A stretch of 64,000 nucleotides of DNA from Leptolyngbya sp. SIOISBB (GTDB lineage: Bacteria; Cyanobacteriota; Cyanobacteriia; Phormidesmidales; Phormidesmidaceae), in contig JAAHII010000001.1 in assembly GCA_010671905.1 (NCBI GenBank), forward strand, positions 1,860,001-1,924,000, given 5' to 3'. The position numbers were made by a program, and so were the translations under genes. The notes under the pieces were generated by a model, which saw only the letters and a list, made by a program, of their open reading frames with translations, ran no database searches and had not been told where the DNA came from. Position 1 is the first letter of the stretch. The number at the start of each line of letters is the position of its first letter. Below, piece by piece: positions 38,861-48,492 of this stretch.

Positions 38861-39619
38861 CTAGCTGATTGCATCAGAAGCAATAATTTCAAGTATGGAG
38901 CTTTTCTCATGTGCTGAAGGAAAATGCCCTCCAGGGTAAGTGTGCAATCTGAACTCTTCCTCAGTGAGCCTCTCCCATTGGTGTACATCGGCGACTGATA
39001 TGACCTGATCGGTCTGTCCAGCGAAAGCTGAAATTGGAAGCCTCGTACGAATTCCGTTCTTCAAGCTATAGGTTTCATTGATTTTTAAATCGGCTCTAAT
39101 GATAGGCAAAAACAGGGACATTAAGTCCTTATTATTCATTACTGAATCAGGGGTCCCTCCGTATAGTTTCAGCTCTTTTTGAAGCTCTGAATCAGATAGT
39201 GAATGAAGCATCTTTTTTGAAGATTGGTTACTGGGTGCCTGACGGGCAGACACAAAAAGCTTTCTTGGCAAAGGAAAGTTCTGACTTTGGAGTTGTAATG
39301 TGAGTTCGAGAGCAACTATTGCTCCTAGGCTATGGCCAAACATGAAAAAAGGCTTTTCTAGGAAATTTGTCAGACAAGGTAATAGCGGCTCAGTCAAGGA
39401 TTCCATGGTAGTCAATAACGGTTCCTCGATCCGACTTTCTCGGCCCGGCATACATAGCGCATAAACCTCTGCCTGAGGGAAGATATCAGACAACATCCAA
39501 TCTCGGAAGAATAAGGTTCCAGAACCTGCAGGTGGAAAACAGAACAACCGAAAAATTGAGTCAGGTTTTGGGTTAAGGCATTTCAGCCAAAGATCTTCGT
39601 TTCTCAAATAAGAAGCCAT
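38861..39619 (-). CDS. Type II thioesterase
   Basis: A 252-residue alpha/beta hydrolase of the GrsT/RifR type that removes wrong or stalled acyl groups from PKS or NRPS carrier proteins. The oxyanion segment is LFCFPPAGSG, the nucleophile is S97 in GHSLGA, the acid is near D204 in GQTDQVIS and the histidine is H232 in YPGGHFPS. It is transcribed with the PPTase gene. Being a free enzyme it fits an editing role in the cluster rather than chain release. Confidence 0.92.
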   Translation of the reverse strand: MASYLRNEDLWLKCLNPKPDSIFRLFCFPPAGSGTLFFRDWMLSDIFPQAEVYALCMPGRESRIEEPLLTTMESLTEPLLPCLTNFLEKPFFMFGHSLGAIVALELTLQLQSQNFPLPRKLFVSARQAPSNQSSKKMLHSLSDSELQKELKLYGGTPDSVMNNKDLMSLFLPIIRADLKINETYSLKNGIRTRLPISAFAGQTDQVISVADVHQWERLTEEEFRLHTYPGGHFPSAHEKSSILEIIASDAIS

Positions 39620-39750
39620 AATGCCAGGGATTTGATGTCAGTACTATCGAGAGCCAGAGAAATTTTAAAGTCAATTCATTATTTGTCTCCTTTAAAGTAA
39701 GGTAAAACATCAAGCTTTCTAATACCTATATGGAGAGTTGCGAGCTCTTA

Positions 39751-41064
39751 GGGATGCGCTCGGAAATAAGATACCAGTTATCTCTACCAAGAGGCCGTGA
39801 GATAAACTAGCAGGCTAGTTCTATTGGGTGAACCGGCACCATGCTCGAAGCAACGGTTAGATCAACGATTCAAGATGCGGCTCAAAAAGCTGACAGGGCC
39901 GAAGAAGCGAGCCTTTATGGCCAAAGTTGCTGATGATTACTTCCACGGCTCGGCGCGTCAGGCCGAGACGCATCTGGGCTGGAACCGTAACAGTGTCCAA
40001 CTCGGCCTTCATGAACGTCGCACGGGCGTCGTTTGCTTGGATCACTATCAAGGTCGAGGCCGTCGGAAAACAGAGGTGCGTCTGCCCAACTTAGCCGCGG
40101 ATATCCGCGAGTTGGTGGAACCGCACACGCAAGCGGACCCTCAACTGAAGACGACCTTTGCCTACACGAAGGTCACCGCGCAGGCTGTGCTGGATGCCCT
40201 GCAGACGACAAAAGGCTATGCGGCCAGCGACTTGCCCTGCCGTCAAACGATGGGAACCCTCCTCAATCGGATGGGCTATCGCCTTAAAAAACTCAGAAAG
40301 TAAAGCCGCAGAAGAAGCTGCCGGAAACCGATGCCATTTTTGCCCATGTGGCCCAAGCGCATCAAGCGGCCGACCAAAATCCTGCTGTTTTGAGGCTGTC
40401 CATCGACAGTAAAGCCAAAGTCAAAATTGGGAATCTCTCCCGCAAAGGCAAAGCACGTCGCTTGAAGGCGCTGCAAGCGGATGACCACGATGACCATTGG
40501 CAGGCAGTTTTAGTGCCTTTTGGCATCCTCAATGTGGCGAGTAGTCAGCTGTCGCTCTATTTTGGACAGTCGGCTGAGACCAGTGATTTCATTGTCGATT
40601 GCCTCCTGGACTGGTGGCAGACTCATCAGCACCAATATCCCGACATCCGTGAATTAGCCATCGACCTCGATGGCGGGTCAGCGGTTCGCAGCAACCGGAC
40701 ACAGTTCATCAAACGACTCGTCCAGTTTGTCCAAACCACTGGACTGCGGGTACGTCTGATTTACTATCCGCCCTATCACAGCAAATACAACCCGATTGAG
40801 CGGTGTTGGGCAGCACTGGAGAATTACTGGAATGGAGCCCTTCTCAACACCATTGAGGACGCTCTGGCATGGGCTGCCAACATGACTTGGAAGGGGATTT
40901 CACCCCTTGTACAACTGGTTGAGGGGATTTACCCGAAACAGGTTTCTGTGCCGAAAGCGGAATTAGCCGAGTATCAACAATACTGGCATCGCTCGGAAAC
41001 CTTGCCAAAATGGGACGTCTTGGTTACTCCCTCTTAGCCGGTACTTTATTTCTTTGCCTGTCCC
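39751..41064 (+). mobile_element. ISAzo13-type insertion sequence, about 1.3 kb
   Basis: Imperfect 25-base terminal inverted repeats lie at 39751-39775 and 41040-41064. They share GGGA at the outer end, GAAATAA in the middle and TACC at the inner end at the same spacing. TTA occurs directly outside both ends (39748-39750 and 41065-41067) and is a likely 3-base target duplication. The element carries one transposase in two overlapping frames. It inserted between the thioesterase and FAAL genes without breaking either. Confidence 0.85.
39824..41037 (+). CDS. ISAzo13 family transposase, two frames joined by -1 frameshift
   Basis: The first frame (to 40303) has helix-turn-helix-like DYFHGSARQAETHLGWNRNSV and ELVEPHTQADPQLKTTFAYT. 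The second has the DDE-type core: LRLSIDSKAKVKIG, LAIDLDGGSAVRSNRTQF and YPPYHSKYNPIERCWAALE. The frames meet near 40295-40305 (LKKLRK then VKPQKKLPETDAIF), which needs a -1 shift. A-rich codons there (CTT AAA AAA CTC AGA AAG) could serve programmed slippage; a lost base is the alternative. The start is uncertain (TTG 39824 or ATG 39875). Probably an active or recently active element. Confidence 0.82.
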
Positions 41065-41944
41065 TTAATGGATAACTTTGAGAAAATTCTAGTTAATGTT
41101 ACCACCTAGCTCAATAGACGACTCAGGACATAGAACTTATCGCGTATTGTTAGCTGCTTCTAACAATAGAAAGTAGATATCAATCGTCTACCAGCATGAG
41201 AAGGTGGGTAAATCATGCCAGATGTAGCCTTCGGAGAGGACTGTAGAAAATGGCGTTGAGAATTCCTGTAGCAAGGTCTTACGGGCCAGACTAGTCGTTT
41301 ATCAGCCGGTAAGAGTTAAGTTAGCTACTTAAACAGGGTGGCGGGGAAGTCACTCGAACAGACTTTGCCCATGCTCTCTGGGTCGCTGATGTTTTCACAC
41401 GTTCAACTTATGCCCAGTGAGACTTCTTAACAACCCTGTAACTTATTAAACATCCTCTCAGTGTTTTAGATAATCAACATACTGGCAAAGTCTGGTATCT
41501 GAGCCTAAGAACTATGTACAGGTGCTTTTAAAAAATGATTGAGGTCTTGCATCCTAAGATTTGGAAGCGCTAAGTTTAGTGGACAGACACTTTACCAAGA
41601 AGGGCTTCGAGACACGATGGCACCTATTGGTAGTCAAAGATACCATCGTGTCTCGAAGTCTGTATGAATTTTTATGTTGTTAGTGAATAACGCTTGTTTG
41701 ATAAGCTTATTGCAGTTATTGACTACTTGTGTTTCCTTGCAGATGCTTTGATTCTGGAAGGGCATTGTTCAGATTTTTTCACTGGTTCTCTGGAAACCCG
41801 ATTCTTTGAGGCTTTTCCAGTTCTTAGATAATTGCCATCGCTCTAGAATCATTTGGTTCTAACCCGTAGGGGTGTAGTGGAAGTTGTTACACAGTTAGTG
41901 ATTCTGAATCTGCATGAAGTTTAGCAGTATTGAGGTTAAGGATT
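41065..41944. other. Long leader upstream of the FAAL gene
   Basis: About 880 bases, AT-rich, with no supported gene. It carries the 16-bp inverted repeat at 41605-41658 about 290 bases before the FAAL start. As the only long gap directly upstream of FAAL, it probably contains its promoter. Confidence 0.45.
41605..41658. repeat. 16-bp perfect inverted repeat upstream of FAAL
   Basis: CTTCGAGACACGATGG at 41605-41620 is exactly inverted at 41643-41658, with a 22-base loop. No U-tract follows. It could be a regulator-binding site, an RNA hairpin in the leader or a small inserted repeat. Confidence 0.72.
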
Positions 41945-43837
41945 TTGGAGAGCACTACTCAACCTGGCACTGAAAAGGGTAAATCAGCCTTGATAGATCA
42001 GTCTCTTTTGGAACATTGTTCAACTGCTGTTGACGTATTGAAGTTTAGGGCGCAGCAGCAGCCAAAGGATAAAGCTTACACCTTTTTAAGGGGCGGTGAG
42101 ATTGAGGAAGCTTCGTTGACCTACGGGGAGCTTTTCGAGCAGGTCCAGGCGATCGCTGCCTTACTCCAACAGAAACTGCACCCTGGGGATAAAGTCCTTT
42201 TGGCTTATCAACCTGGTCTTGATTTTGTTCTAGCCTATTTAGGCTGTCTGTGTGCTCAGGTCATAGCAGTACCAGCATATCCACCCCGTAGAAATCAGAA
42301 TACTGCTCGTCTTCGCTCCATTGTTCAGGATTCCGGAATCACTACTGCCCTAACCGTTGGTGATCTGGTGCAGTTCCTTAATGTTTTTTGTGACCAAGAT
42401 GCTCTGCTGAGCAAACTTGACTGGGTACCAACCGATCAGATTTCTGCTGAACTTGCCAAAGATTGGCAGAAACTCCCTATATCAGCAGACGATACCGCCT
42501 TTTTGCAATATACATCAGGCTCAACAGGAAATCCTAAGGGCGTTATCGTCAGTCATGGTAATTTGCTCCATAACTCTTATGCTGTGCACCATTGCTTTGG
42601 CCATAGGCAAGATAGTTGCGGGGTTATTTGGCTGCCTCCATATCACGATATGGGGCTACTTGGTGGCGTTTTGCAGCCCCTCTATGGCGGATTTCCAGTC
42701 TTTCTAATGTCTCCGCTGGATTTCTTGCAAAAGCCTCTGAGATGGTTGCATGCTATTTCACGCTATCAGGCAACCACAAGTGGTGGGCCTAACTTTGCCT
42801 ATGATTTATTGATTAAGCGAGCTGATCCTAAAAAGCTTGAAGGTCTTGACTTGAGTCATTGGGAGGTGGCGTTTACGGGGGCTGAACCCATTCGAGCAGA
42901 GACTCTCGAACGGTTTGTTGAAACATTTTCTGCGTATGGGTTTCGCGAGGAAGCCTTTTTCCCATGCTATGGCATGGCAGAATCGACCCTAATGATCTCT
43001 GGCGTGGCAAAACAAGACAAGCCCATGTTCTGTTATGTAGATAGTGAATCTTTGGAAAAGGGCAACGTTCAGGTAGTTGCTTCTAGTCATTCAGGGGCTA
43101 AAGCATTTGTCAGTTGTGGACAGAGTATCCCTGACCAAATCATCAAAATTGTCGACTCTGAAAAGCTAACGATCTGTGACGATCGCGAAGTTGGTGAAAT
43201 CTGGGTAAGTGGGCCAAGTGTTGCTCAAGGATACTTAGATCGGCCAGATGAATCTCAAGCTTCATTTTCGGCCCAGCTGGTAGGACATGAAGAACAGGCG
43301 TTTTTAAGAACTGGTGACCTCGGCTTCCTACACAATGATCATCTCTACATAACAGGTCGCATCAAAGATCTGATCATTATTAGAGGGCAAAACCATTATC
43401 CTCAGGATATCGAGCTTACCGTTGAGCGAAGCCATCCTGTTCTGAGGCCAAATTGTGGAGCGGCATTTTCGATAGACGTCAAAGGCAAAGAGCAACTAGT
43501 TGTTGTTTACGAAGTGGAAAGAAGTGCGCTTCGGGGAATTGACTCTGATGGTGTCTTGGAGCAAATGCGTCAGGCAATCACGGCACAGCATGCCCTAAAT
43601 CTATATGCTGCAGTATTAGTCAAAACTGGTAGTATTCCCAAAACCTCAAGTGGCAAGATTAGGCGCCGAGCTTGCCGTGATTCGTTTTTGAATGGCACTC
43701 TAAACATTGTTAAAGATTGGAGTCAGAGCCCTGAACACTTGCTAACTTTCAAGAGTTTGCAAGCTGATGTCGACAGTGTATTGCAAAAATTTTTGAACAA
43801 AACTGAGCCAGGTAAATCTGACTCAACTGAACCTTAG
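41945..43837 (+). CDS. Fatty acyl-AMP ligase (FAAL), CylA-like
   Basis: A ligase of about 630 residues that activates a free fatty acid as acyl-AMP and loads it onto an ACP. P-loop YTSGSTGNPKGVIVSHGNL (cited in part), the early AVPAYPPRRNQN, WLPPYHDMGLLGGVLQPLY, the acyl pocket FFPCYGMAESTLMISG, RTGDLGFL and the lysine-bearing GSIPKTSSGKIRRRACRD all fit FAALs. A FAAL next to a free ACP and a CylC-like halogenase recalls cylindrocyclophane CylA. TTG 45 is chosen because GAGG lies about 10 bases upstream; TTG 41930 is possible. An ATG at 41914 would join if one T of the T4 run at 41943-41946 were extra. Confidence 0.92.
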   Translation: MESTTQPGTEKGKSALIDQSLLEHCSTAVDVLKFRAQQQPKDKAYTFLRGGEIEEASLTYGELFEQVQAIAALLQQKLHPGDKVLLAYQPGLDFVLAYLGCLCAQVIAVPAYPPRRNQNTARLRSIVQDSGITTALTVGDLVQFLNVFCDQDALLSKLDWVPTDQISAELAKDWQKLPISADDTAFLQYTSGSTGNPKGVIVSHGNLLHNSYAVHHCFGHRQDSCGVIWLPPYHDMGLLGGVLQPLYGGFPVFLMSPLDFLQKPLRWLHAISRYQATTSGGPNFAYDLLIKRADPKKLEGLDLSHWEVAFTGAEPIRAETLERFVETFSAYGFREEAFFPCYGMAESTLMISGVAKQDKPMFCYVDSESLEKGNVQVVASSHSGAKAFVSCGQSIPDQIIKIVDSEKLTICDDREVGEIWVSGPSVAQGYLDRPDESQASFSAQLVGHEEQAFLRTGDLGFLHNDHLYITGRIKDLIIIRGQNHYPQDIELTVERSHPVLRPNCGAAFSIDVKGKEQLVVVYEVERSALRGIDSDGVLEQMRQAITAQHALNLYAAVLVKTGSIPKTSSGKIRRRACRDSFLNGTLNIVKDWSQSPEHLLTFKSLQADVDSVLQKFLNKTEPGKSDSTEP

Positions 43838-44534
43838 CGATCGCAGTAAAGCTTCCAGCAGCAGTACTTATTCAGTTGACAGATTCAGAGCCTGTCATGA
43901 ACTTGGCTAAGTGATGGGAGCTACTAAATTGACTAACCCCTATCGGCCATCGCAATCGAAAATATCAGACCCTATCGATTGAGTTCCTATCTCCTAGAGG
44001 CAAACTTCTGGGTTAAAGGGGATGCACGATGCCGACCAGGTCATGATTGCAGGAAACCTTCTTCAAATCACTAGATGTGTTGAACGACAACAGCACGTAA
44101 GACAACGCATCCGAGCGCCGGTATTGACAGACTCAAAAGTCTTGAGGTGTATTCGATGATCTGAAATTCTCGCAGGCTGCAGACTAGTAAAATACGGTGT
44201 AAATTTGCCCATTCTTGAAATGGACCAGGAGTCAGAGAGGCAAGCAACTGAAAGGGGTAACCACTTCTGCCAGTCAGTACTAGTGACACCATTGTTTAAA
44301 ACTGGCTGTCACAATCAATATTCTTCTAGTTAAGGCAATGATGATGACCGGACAGTGGCCATTTCGTTTTGAGACAAAAAAATTAAAGCCAATTTTCAGC
44401 AACCTTGGGACTTTTGTAATGATGGTGAAGTCATCATTTCATAGCTCTCAGCATACAGCATCCTAATGTTCCGAAAATTGTGATCGGAAAATATGGCTAA
44501 TTGGAGATTATAAGACTCAACTACCTGACAATTT
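43838..44534. other. Gap between FAAL and hotdog thioesterase genes
   Basis: About 700 bases between convergent genes, without a supported gene or strong hairpin. Confidence 0.35.
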
Positions 44535-44949
44535 TCAACTACTCGGCTCAACAATCTTTTTTGCTTGATCAAGAATATGAGCAGGAACTCTGAAAGGAGT
44601 ATGAGGCCTTTTTTTACTTAAAAAGATGATTTGTGTATTCCCGGTAGCGATCTCATCGGCTCCACGCTTGACAGAATAGTCGAAAACCGCAACAAAAGAA
44701 TTTATCTTTCGAAGCCATGTCAGTATACTCAAAAAATCATCATAGAAGGCTGGCGACTTATAGTTTTGACTGGCAGAAGTGACAGCAATCATACAGCCGA
44801 ATTTATCTAGGTCTTCATAGAGCAAACCAATTTCCCGAAAAGGCACTAGTTCGAGCTTCTTCAAAGTAGAGCAAGTAGCTGGAATGATGAACAATGCCAG
44901 TGAAGTCAGTTTCAGAGAGTCTAACCCGTAGGCTAGTTTCGAAAGGCAT
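44535..44949 (-). CDS. 4-hydroxybenzoyl-CoA thioesterase-like (hotdog) protein, +1 frameshift
   Basis: A hotdog acyl thioesterase of about 137 residues. From ATG 44949 the frame reads MPFETSLRVRLSETDFTGIV, then HHSSYLLYFEEARTSAF; the D in ETDFTGIVHH is the usual catalytic acid. A run of four T on the minus strand (44838-44841) then shifts the frame by one, and REIGLLYEDLDKFGCMIAV to HILDQAKKIVEP continues. Removing one base restores the whole protein. A plain ORF call would begin at 44894 with the wrong N-terminus (MFIIPATCSTLKK). It could release or edit acyl chains in the cluster. Confidence 0.8.
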
Positions 44950-46650
44950 GGTTGGCGAAAGGCTCGTTTTATTTTGAGACTAAAGATACCTTAAACACAG
45001 ATTCTGAATACAGTCAAAGTCTCCATCGGATTATTGACTCCCTTTTGGCTATTGGACTTGGCAGACAGTCGCGACTTAGGTTCCATAAAGATGATGAGTG
45101 TGTCCCCTGAAGCTCAAGATGATGGGCTCCTCTAGAGCCCTGGTGGTGAGCCGAACAGCATTGGCCCTGAAATCCGTATATCAATTTCACGCAGAGGTCA
45201 TGGTTGGCGGAACTGCTTACGAGACAAGGACTATAGCTGCGATATGTCGCAGGGTAGCAGTCGTAATTCGTGCTAAAGCATGCGATTGTCAGTCAAAGAA
45301 TTTGGCTACAGAGTGCATAGAGCCCTAACAACTACTCAACAATTTGAACATCACTATGGTTGATGCCATGTTTAGACGCTAGGTATCGATCAAGTATCGG
45401 CAACCAACAGTATCATAAATCTTTGCCCAATTATTTTCTTCGTATGAAGTCTGTCAACCCAAACCAGTGCAGGCGTTACAGGATAGTTAGCAATAGAGTT
45501 GTTCCACATAGCCTAATGGATGCCCCCCTGCAGAGAGAGCGATTCCTCTTACGCGCGTAATTGAAACTGCAAGACAACTGCTCAACCTATAACTGCTTGG
45601 TAGATGTATTCATCCTGAGAATGTTCTAAATTTGTAGCTAAGAACACTAGCTTGTTTTGAGGAAGTGAGCTTTAATAAAGCGTGTATGTAGGTTTAGACA
45701 ATTCCCGACTCATCCCGTTGCAAGTTCCCAGATTCGGCAGCTCGTTTTTTTACGCTCAGGTTAGAGCATAGCTAGTTTTTTCTTCAAACCTCGATTGTCC
45801 TAAGCCAGCCTTAGAAGTTCTGAATTCGGCTGTTCAGTTTTATCTGTCAAACCTCCACTTTCCCAAACCAATCTGAAGCTGAAATCAGAAGATTGATTAT
45901 CGACTGCTCGTTCAGGAGAAATGAGGATCTCTTGCACGAATAAAATAAGGCCCCTTTCCGTCCCCCCAAATTTGGGAAAAACCGCTCTTAAAAAGTTCTG
46001 TGTGTCCCTACTATCGGCTCGAAAATCCCAGATTGATTGGGGATTTAGAGGGCGTTCAGCATTGACGCAAGAGGTCTAAACAATAGGCAGGCATGAGTGG
46101 CTGGAATCAGCCTACTTTCCTAATCTGTCAATCGTGGTTGTCTATCGGATGCAAAGCAATCTTTGCATTTTGCCTCTTGGATGGCATCTTCATAAGAAAT
46201 TCACGTGAGATGCTGCAAACATCTCGAAATTGGATGACAACCTCTTGTGTCTTGAATTACATCTTCATGAAAACTTCACATATAGTAGGCTGTGATTTTA
46301 CGGAACTCAGCCGCCAACCAGTGTTTCATAGGGTGAAGTGTAGTTTGAGTATTTTTCCTGGAAATTACGGCAGTTTGCGTAAAAACTCAGTGGTTTTCCC
46401 TAGGGATCATTGACATGAGTCTAGAAAAAATATATGGTCACCGTAGTTACACCCAGAACAATACTGTGGACGCCAGATGCGCTACTGAGGAATTGTCCAG
46501 CAGGAGGATGCGATCAAAAAGTATTATTTGATACATTTATCAATCCGTGATTTTGCTTAGTAATAGAACTTGTTTATGGTTGTGTAATTTGATTTTCGAG
46601 GCTTTCTTCGTTCAAGGGAGATCTACTGAATATGACTTTAGGTGCTAAAG
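44950..46650. other. 1.7-kb non-coding region upstream of the ACP gene
   Basis: A large gap with three weak plus-strand ORFs (45098-45328, 45360-45560, 46093-46413) that show no motifs. It is AT-rich. CCCAAATTTGGG near 45965-45976 is a short palindrome seen in many genomes. It may hold the promoter of the ACP-halogenase-PKS operon, a degraded insertion or an RNA leader. Nothing specific is seen. Confidence 0.4.
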
Positions 46651-46905
46651 ATGTTGGAAACAGGCAGTGTGATGCATTCTGTTTCTGATGTTCGTCAATG
46701 GTTAGCGGTCTATCTTGCAGAGCTATTAGAAATTGAAGAGGACGAAGTTGATACTTCAGTGCCGTTTGACCGGTATGGGTTAGATTCTTCAGCCGCAGTT
46801 GGGATGACTGGTGATCTGGAAGATTGGCTAGGTTGTGAGATTGACCCAACGGTTATTTACGATTACCCAACCGTGGATGCCCTAGCTAGTTATTTGGGCT
46901 CTTAG
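46651..46905 (+). CDS. Free-standing acyl carrier protein, CylB-like
   Basis: An 84-residue ACP. The phosphopantetheine serine is S46 in YGLDSSAAVG, followed by DLEDWLGCEIDPTVIYDYPTVDALASYL (cited in part) with helix II and III features. The acyl chain loaded by the FAAL would sit here while the halogenase acts, as on CylB. ATG 46651 is chosen; GTG 46642 and ATG 46681-region starts are possible. It is followed after about 150 bases by the halogenase gene. Confidence 0.92.
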   Translation: MLETGSVMHSVSDVRQWLAVYLAELLEIEEDEVDTSVPFDRYGLDSSAAVGMTGDLEDWLGCEIDPTVIYDYPTVDALASYLGS

Positions 46906-47059
46906 GCATGTGTTTTACAACCTGATCCAGCGTGTGAATGCTGCGATGAGGTACTTATTTAACTTTTGGCTTTACTTTAGTTCCCTGCGTAAAAGAGTTA
47001 TTCCACAGCTCACTTTTTCGCTTCGGTGTTTTCTTGAAGTCTAGAGGCCTTGATTGATA

Positions 47060-48442
47060 ATGTTTTTGCGTGATAGAAGCGATAATCCTCCAGTTGAGAA
47101 GAAAGTGGTTTCGTTGCGAAAGCACTTACGAGTTATTGAAAGGACTTACGTTAATAATCTAGATTCTGACTATACCGAGCGCATCGAATCTCTCGGCAAG
47201 CGCTTCAAGTATGACGAAAACTGTCAAGAATTATGGGGCGAGCCTGAGTTTTCTACGCTCTATGGAACCCCGCTTTTTGAGCAAGCATCTCCATCTCAAC
47301 GCTTGGCGCTCAACCACCTTTATTGGGTTGGTCAGTACAACCATACAGCTAATGCTGAAGCCAACACGATGCTTTATAACCAGGTGACCACGGGTGTTTT
47401 TGAGCATATTGGTGGCTACGAAACTTTATGTGATGAACTGAATTTTGAAACCTCCCAAGAGCGTTTTCATATCGCAACCTTTCAACGGATTGGGTATCGT
47501 ACAAAACTGGCTGTGCTAGGCAAAGACTCTTTGGGTAATGGCTCATCCAAGCTGAGAAATAGCCAGAAAAAAATTAGGAAGCTTCTCCCCAAGCCTCTTG
47601 AGAAGAAATTGTCGACACGCTGGACCAGCGAAGAGTCAACTTCTCTGCAGGATGGCGTTGCGCGCGCGTTAACCAGGGTCATGTATGGCCGATCGCCAAC
47701 TTATTTCTCAAACTACCTGTCTGCGCGGATGACCCAACCTGTGCCCACAGCGACTGGAGGTTTAGCTGGCAATACGGCCTCGCCTTCGGTAATGAAGCTG
47801 ATCACTCAAGTCTGGGGTAGCTCTCCTTTTATGGCTTGCCATTACTACGTCATGAGAATGGTTGCCAACATGTCATTAAAGGCTTATGAACACCAATACT
47901 TTAAGCGCTTTAAAGAACTTGAACGCAAGGGGCGTGACGTTGCTTTGCCGACAGCTGTTTCTCACTATCACTTGCTTGATGAAGCCTTTCACACGACGAT
48001 GTCTCAGGTTATCGCCCAGCAGGTCTATCACGACATGCCGGAGCCGACGGCGGCAGAAAAGCTGATTGCGAATTTGATTGTCCTCCAAGGATTACGTGGG
48101 GTTGTTGGGGGCTTGTCTGCATGGCTGCCGATGACCTTTCGGGATGACAAATATTTCATGTCTCCGCTATATCGGCTGCTACAGTCGCCTCTCTTTGGGT
48201 TTTCGCAAGAGGACGCGCTGTATTGGATGGAAAAATGCCTCTGTCAAGAGCATGAGGGCTTTCACAGTAATCTGAGGAATCATCAGGCTCTACTGGCAAC
48301 TTTCCAGCGTTTTTTTGTTGAGTTGGATTACCTTTGGCCTTCTAACAGAGAGGTCGAACCCATGACTGTTGGGGGGTCGTTAGAGCGGGCTTTGCACCGT
48401 AACACACAGGCATTTAAGGACTTCTTAGTTTCAGTTGAGTAG
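47060..48442 (+). CDS. CylC-type dimetal-carboxylate halogenase
   Basis: A 460-residue protein of the AurF/CylC-like long-chain diiron class. Two metal-binding half-sites are visible: E100-x33-E134-x2-H137 (ERFH) and E277-x29-D307-E308-x2-H311 (DEAFH), the second matching the E-x28-37-D-E-x2-H signature. Another cluster EHEGFH lies near 400. CylC chlorinates an unactivated carbon of a fatty acyl-ACP in cylindrocyclophane synthesis. Position between a FAAL, an ACP and PKS genes gives the same context, so chlorination of an ACP-bound chain is inferred. It could instead be an N-oxygenase, but the context argues against that. TTG 47054 is an alternative start. Confidence 0.85.
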   Translation: MFLRDRSDNPPVEKKVVSLRKHLRVIERTYVNNLDSDYTERIESLGKRFKYDENCQELWGEPEFSTLYGTPLFEQASPSQRLALNHLYWVGQYNHTANAEANTMLYNQVTTGVFEHIGGYETLCDELNFETSQERFHIATFQRIGYRTKLAVLGKDSLGNGSSKLRNSQKKIRKLLPKPLEKKLSTRWTSEESTSLQDGVARALTRVMYGRSPTYFSNYLSARMTQPVPTATGGLAGNTASPSVMKLITQVWGSSPFMACHYYVMRMVANMSLKAYEHQYFKRFKELERKGRDVALPTAVSHYHLLDEAFHTTMSQVIAQQVYHDMPEPTAAEKLIANLIVLQGLRGVVGGLSAWLPMTFRDDKYFMSPLYRLLQSPLFGFSQEDALYWMEKCLCQEHEGFHSNLRNHQALLATFQRFFVELDYLWPSNREVEPMTVGGSLERALHRNTQAFKDFLVSVE

Positions 48443-48492
48443 GTCGTTGACCAACTGACTAAGCGTACTGCCTGTCTTGAGAGCGTAAGGTT

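Noticed and set aside
45965-45976. CCCAAATTTGGG palindrome
   Set aside because: A short simple palindrome without context; no function can be supported.
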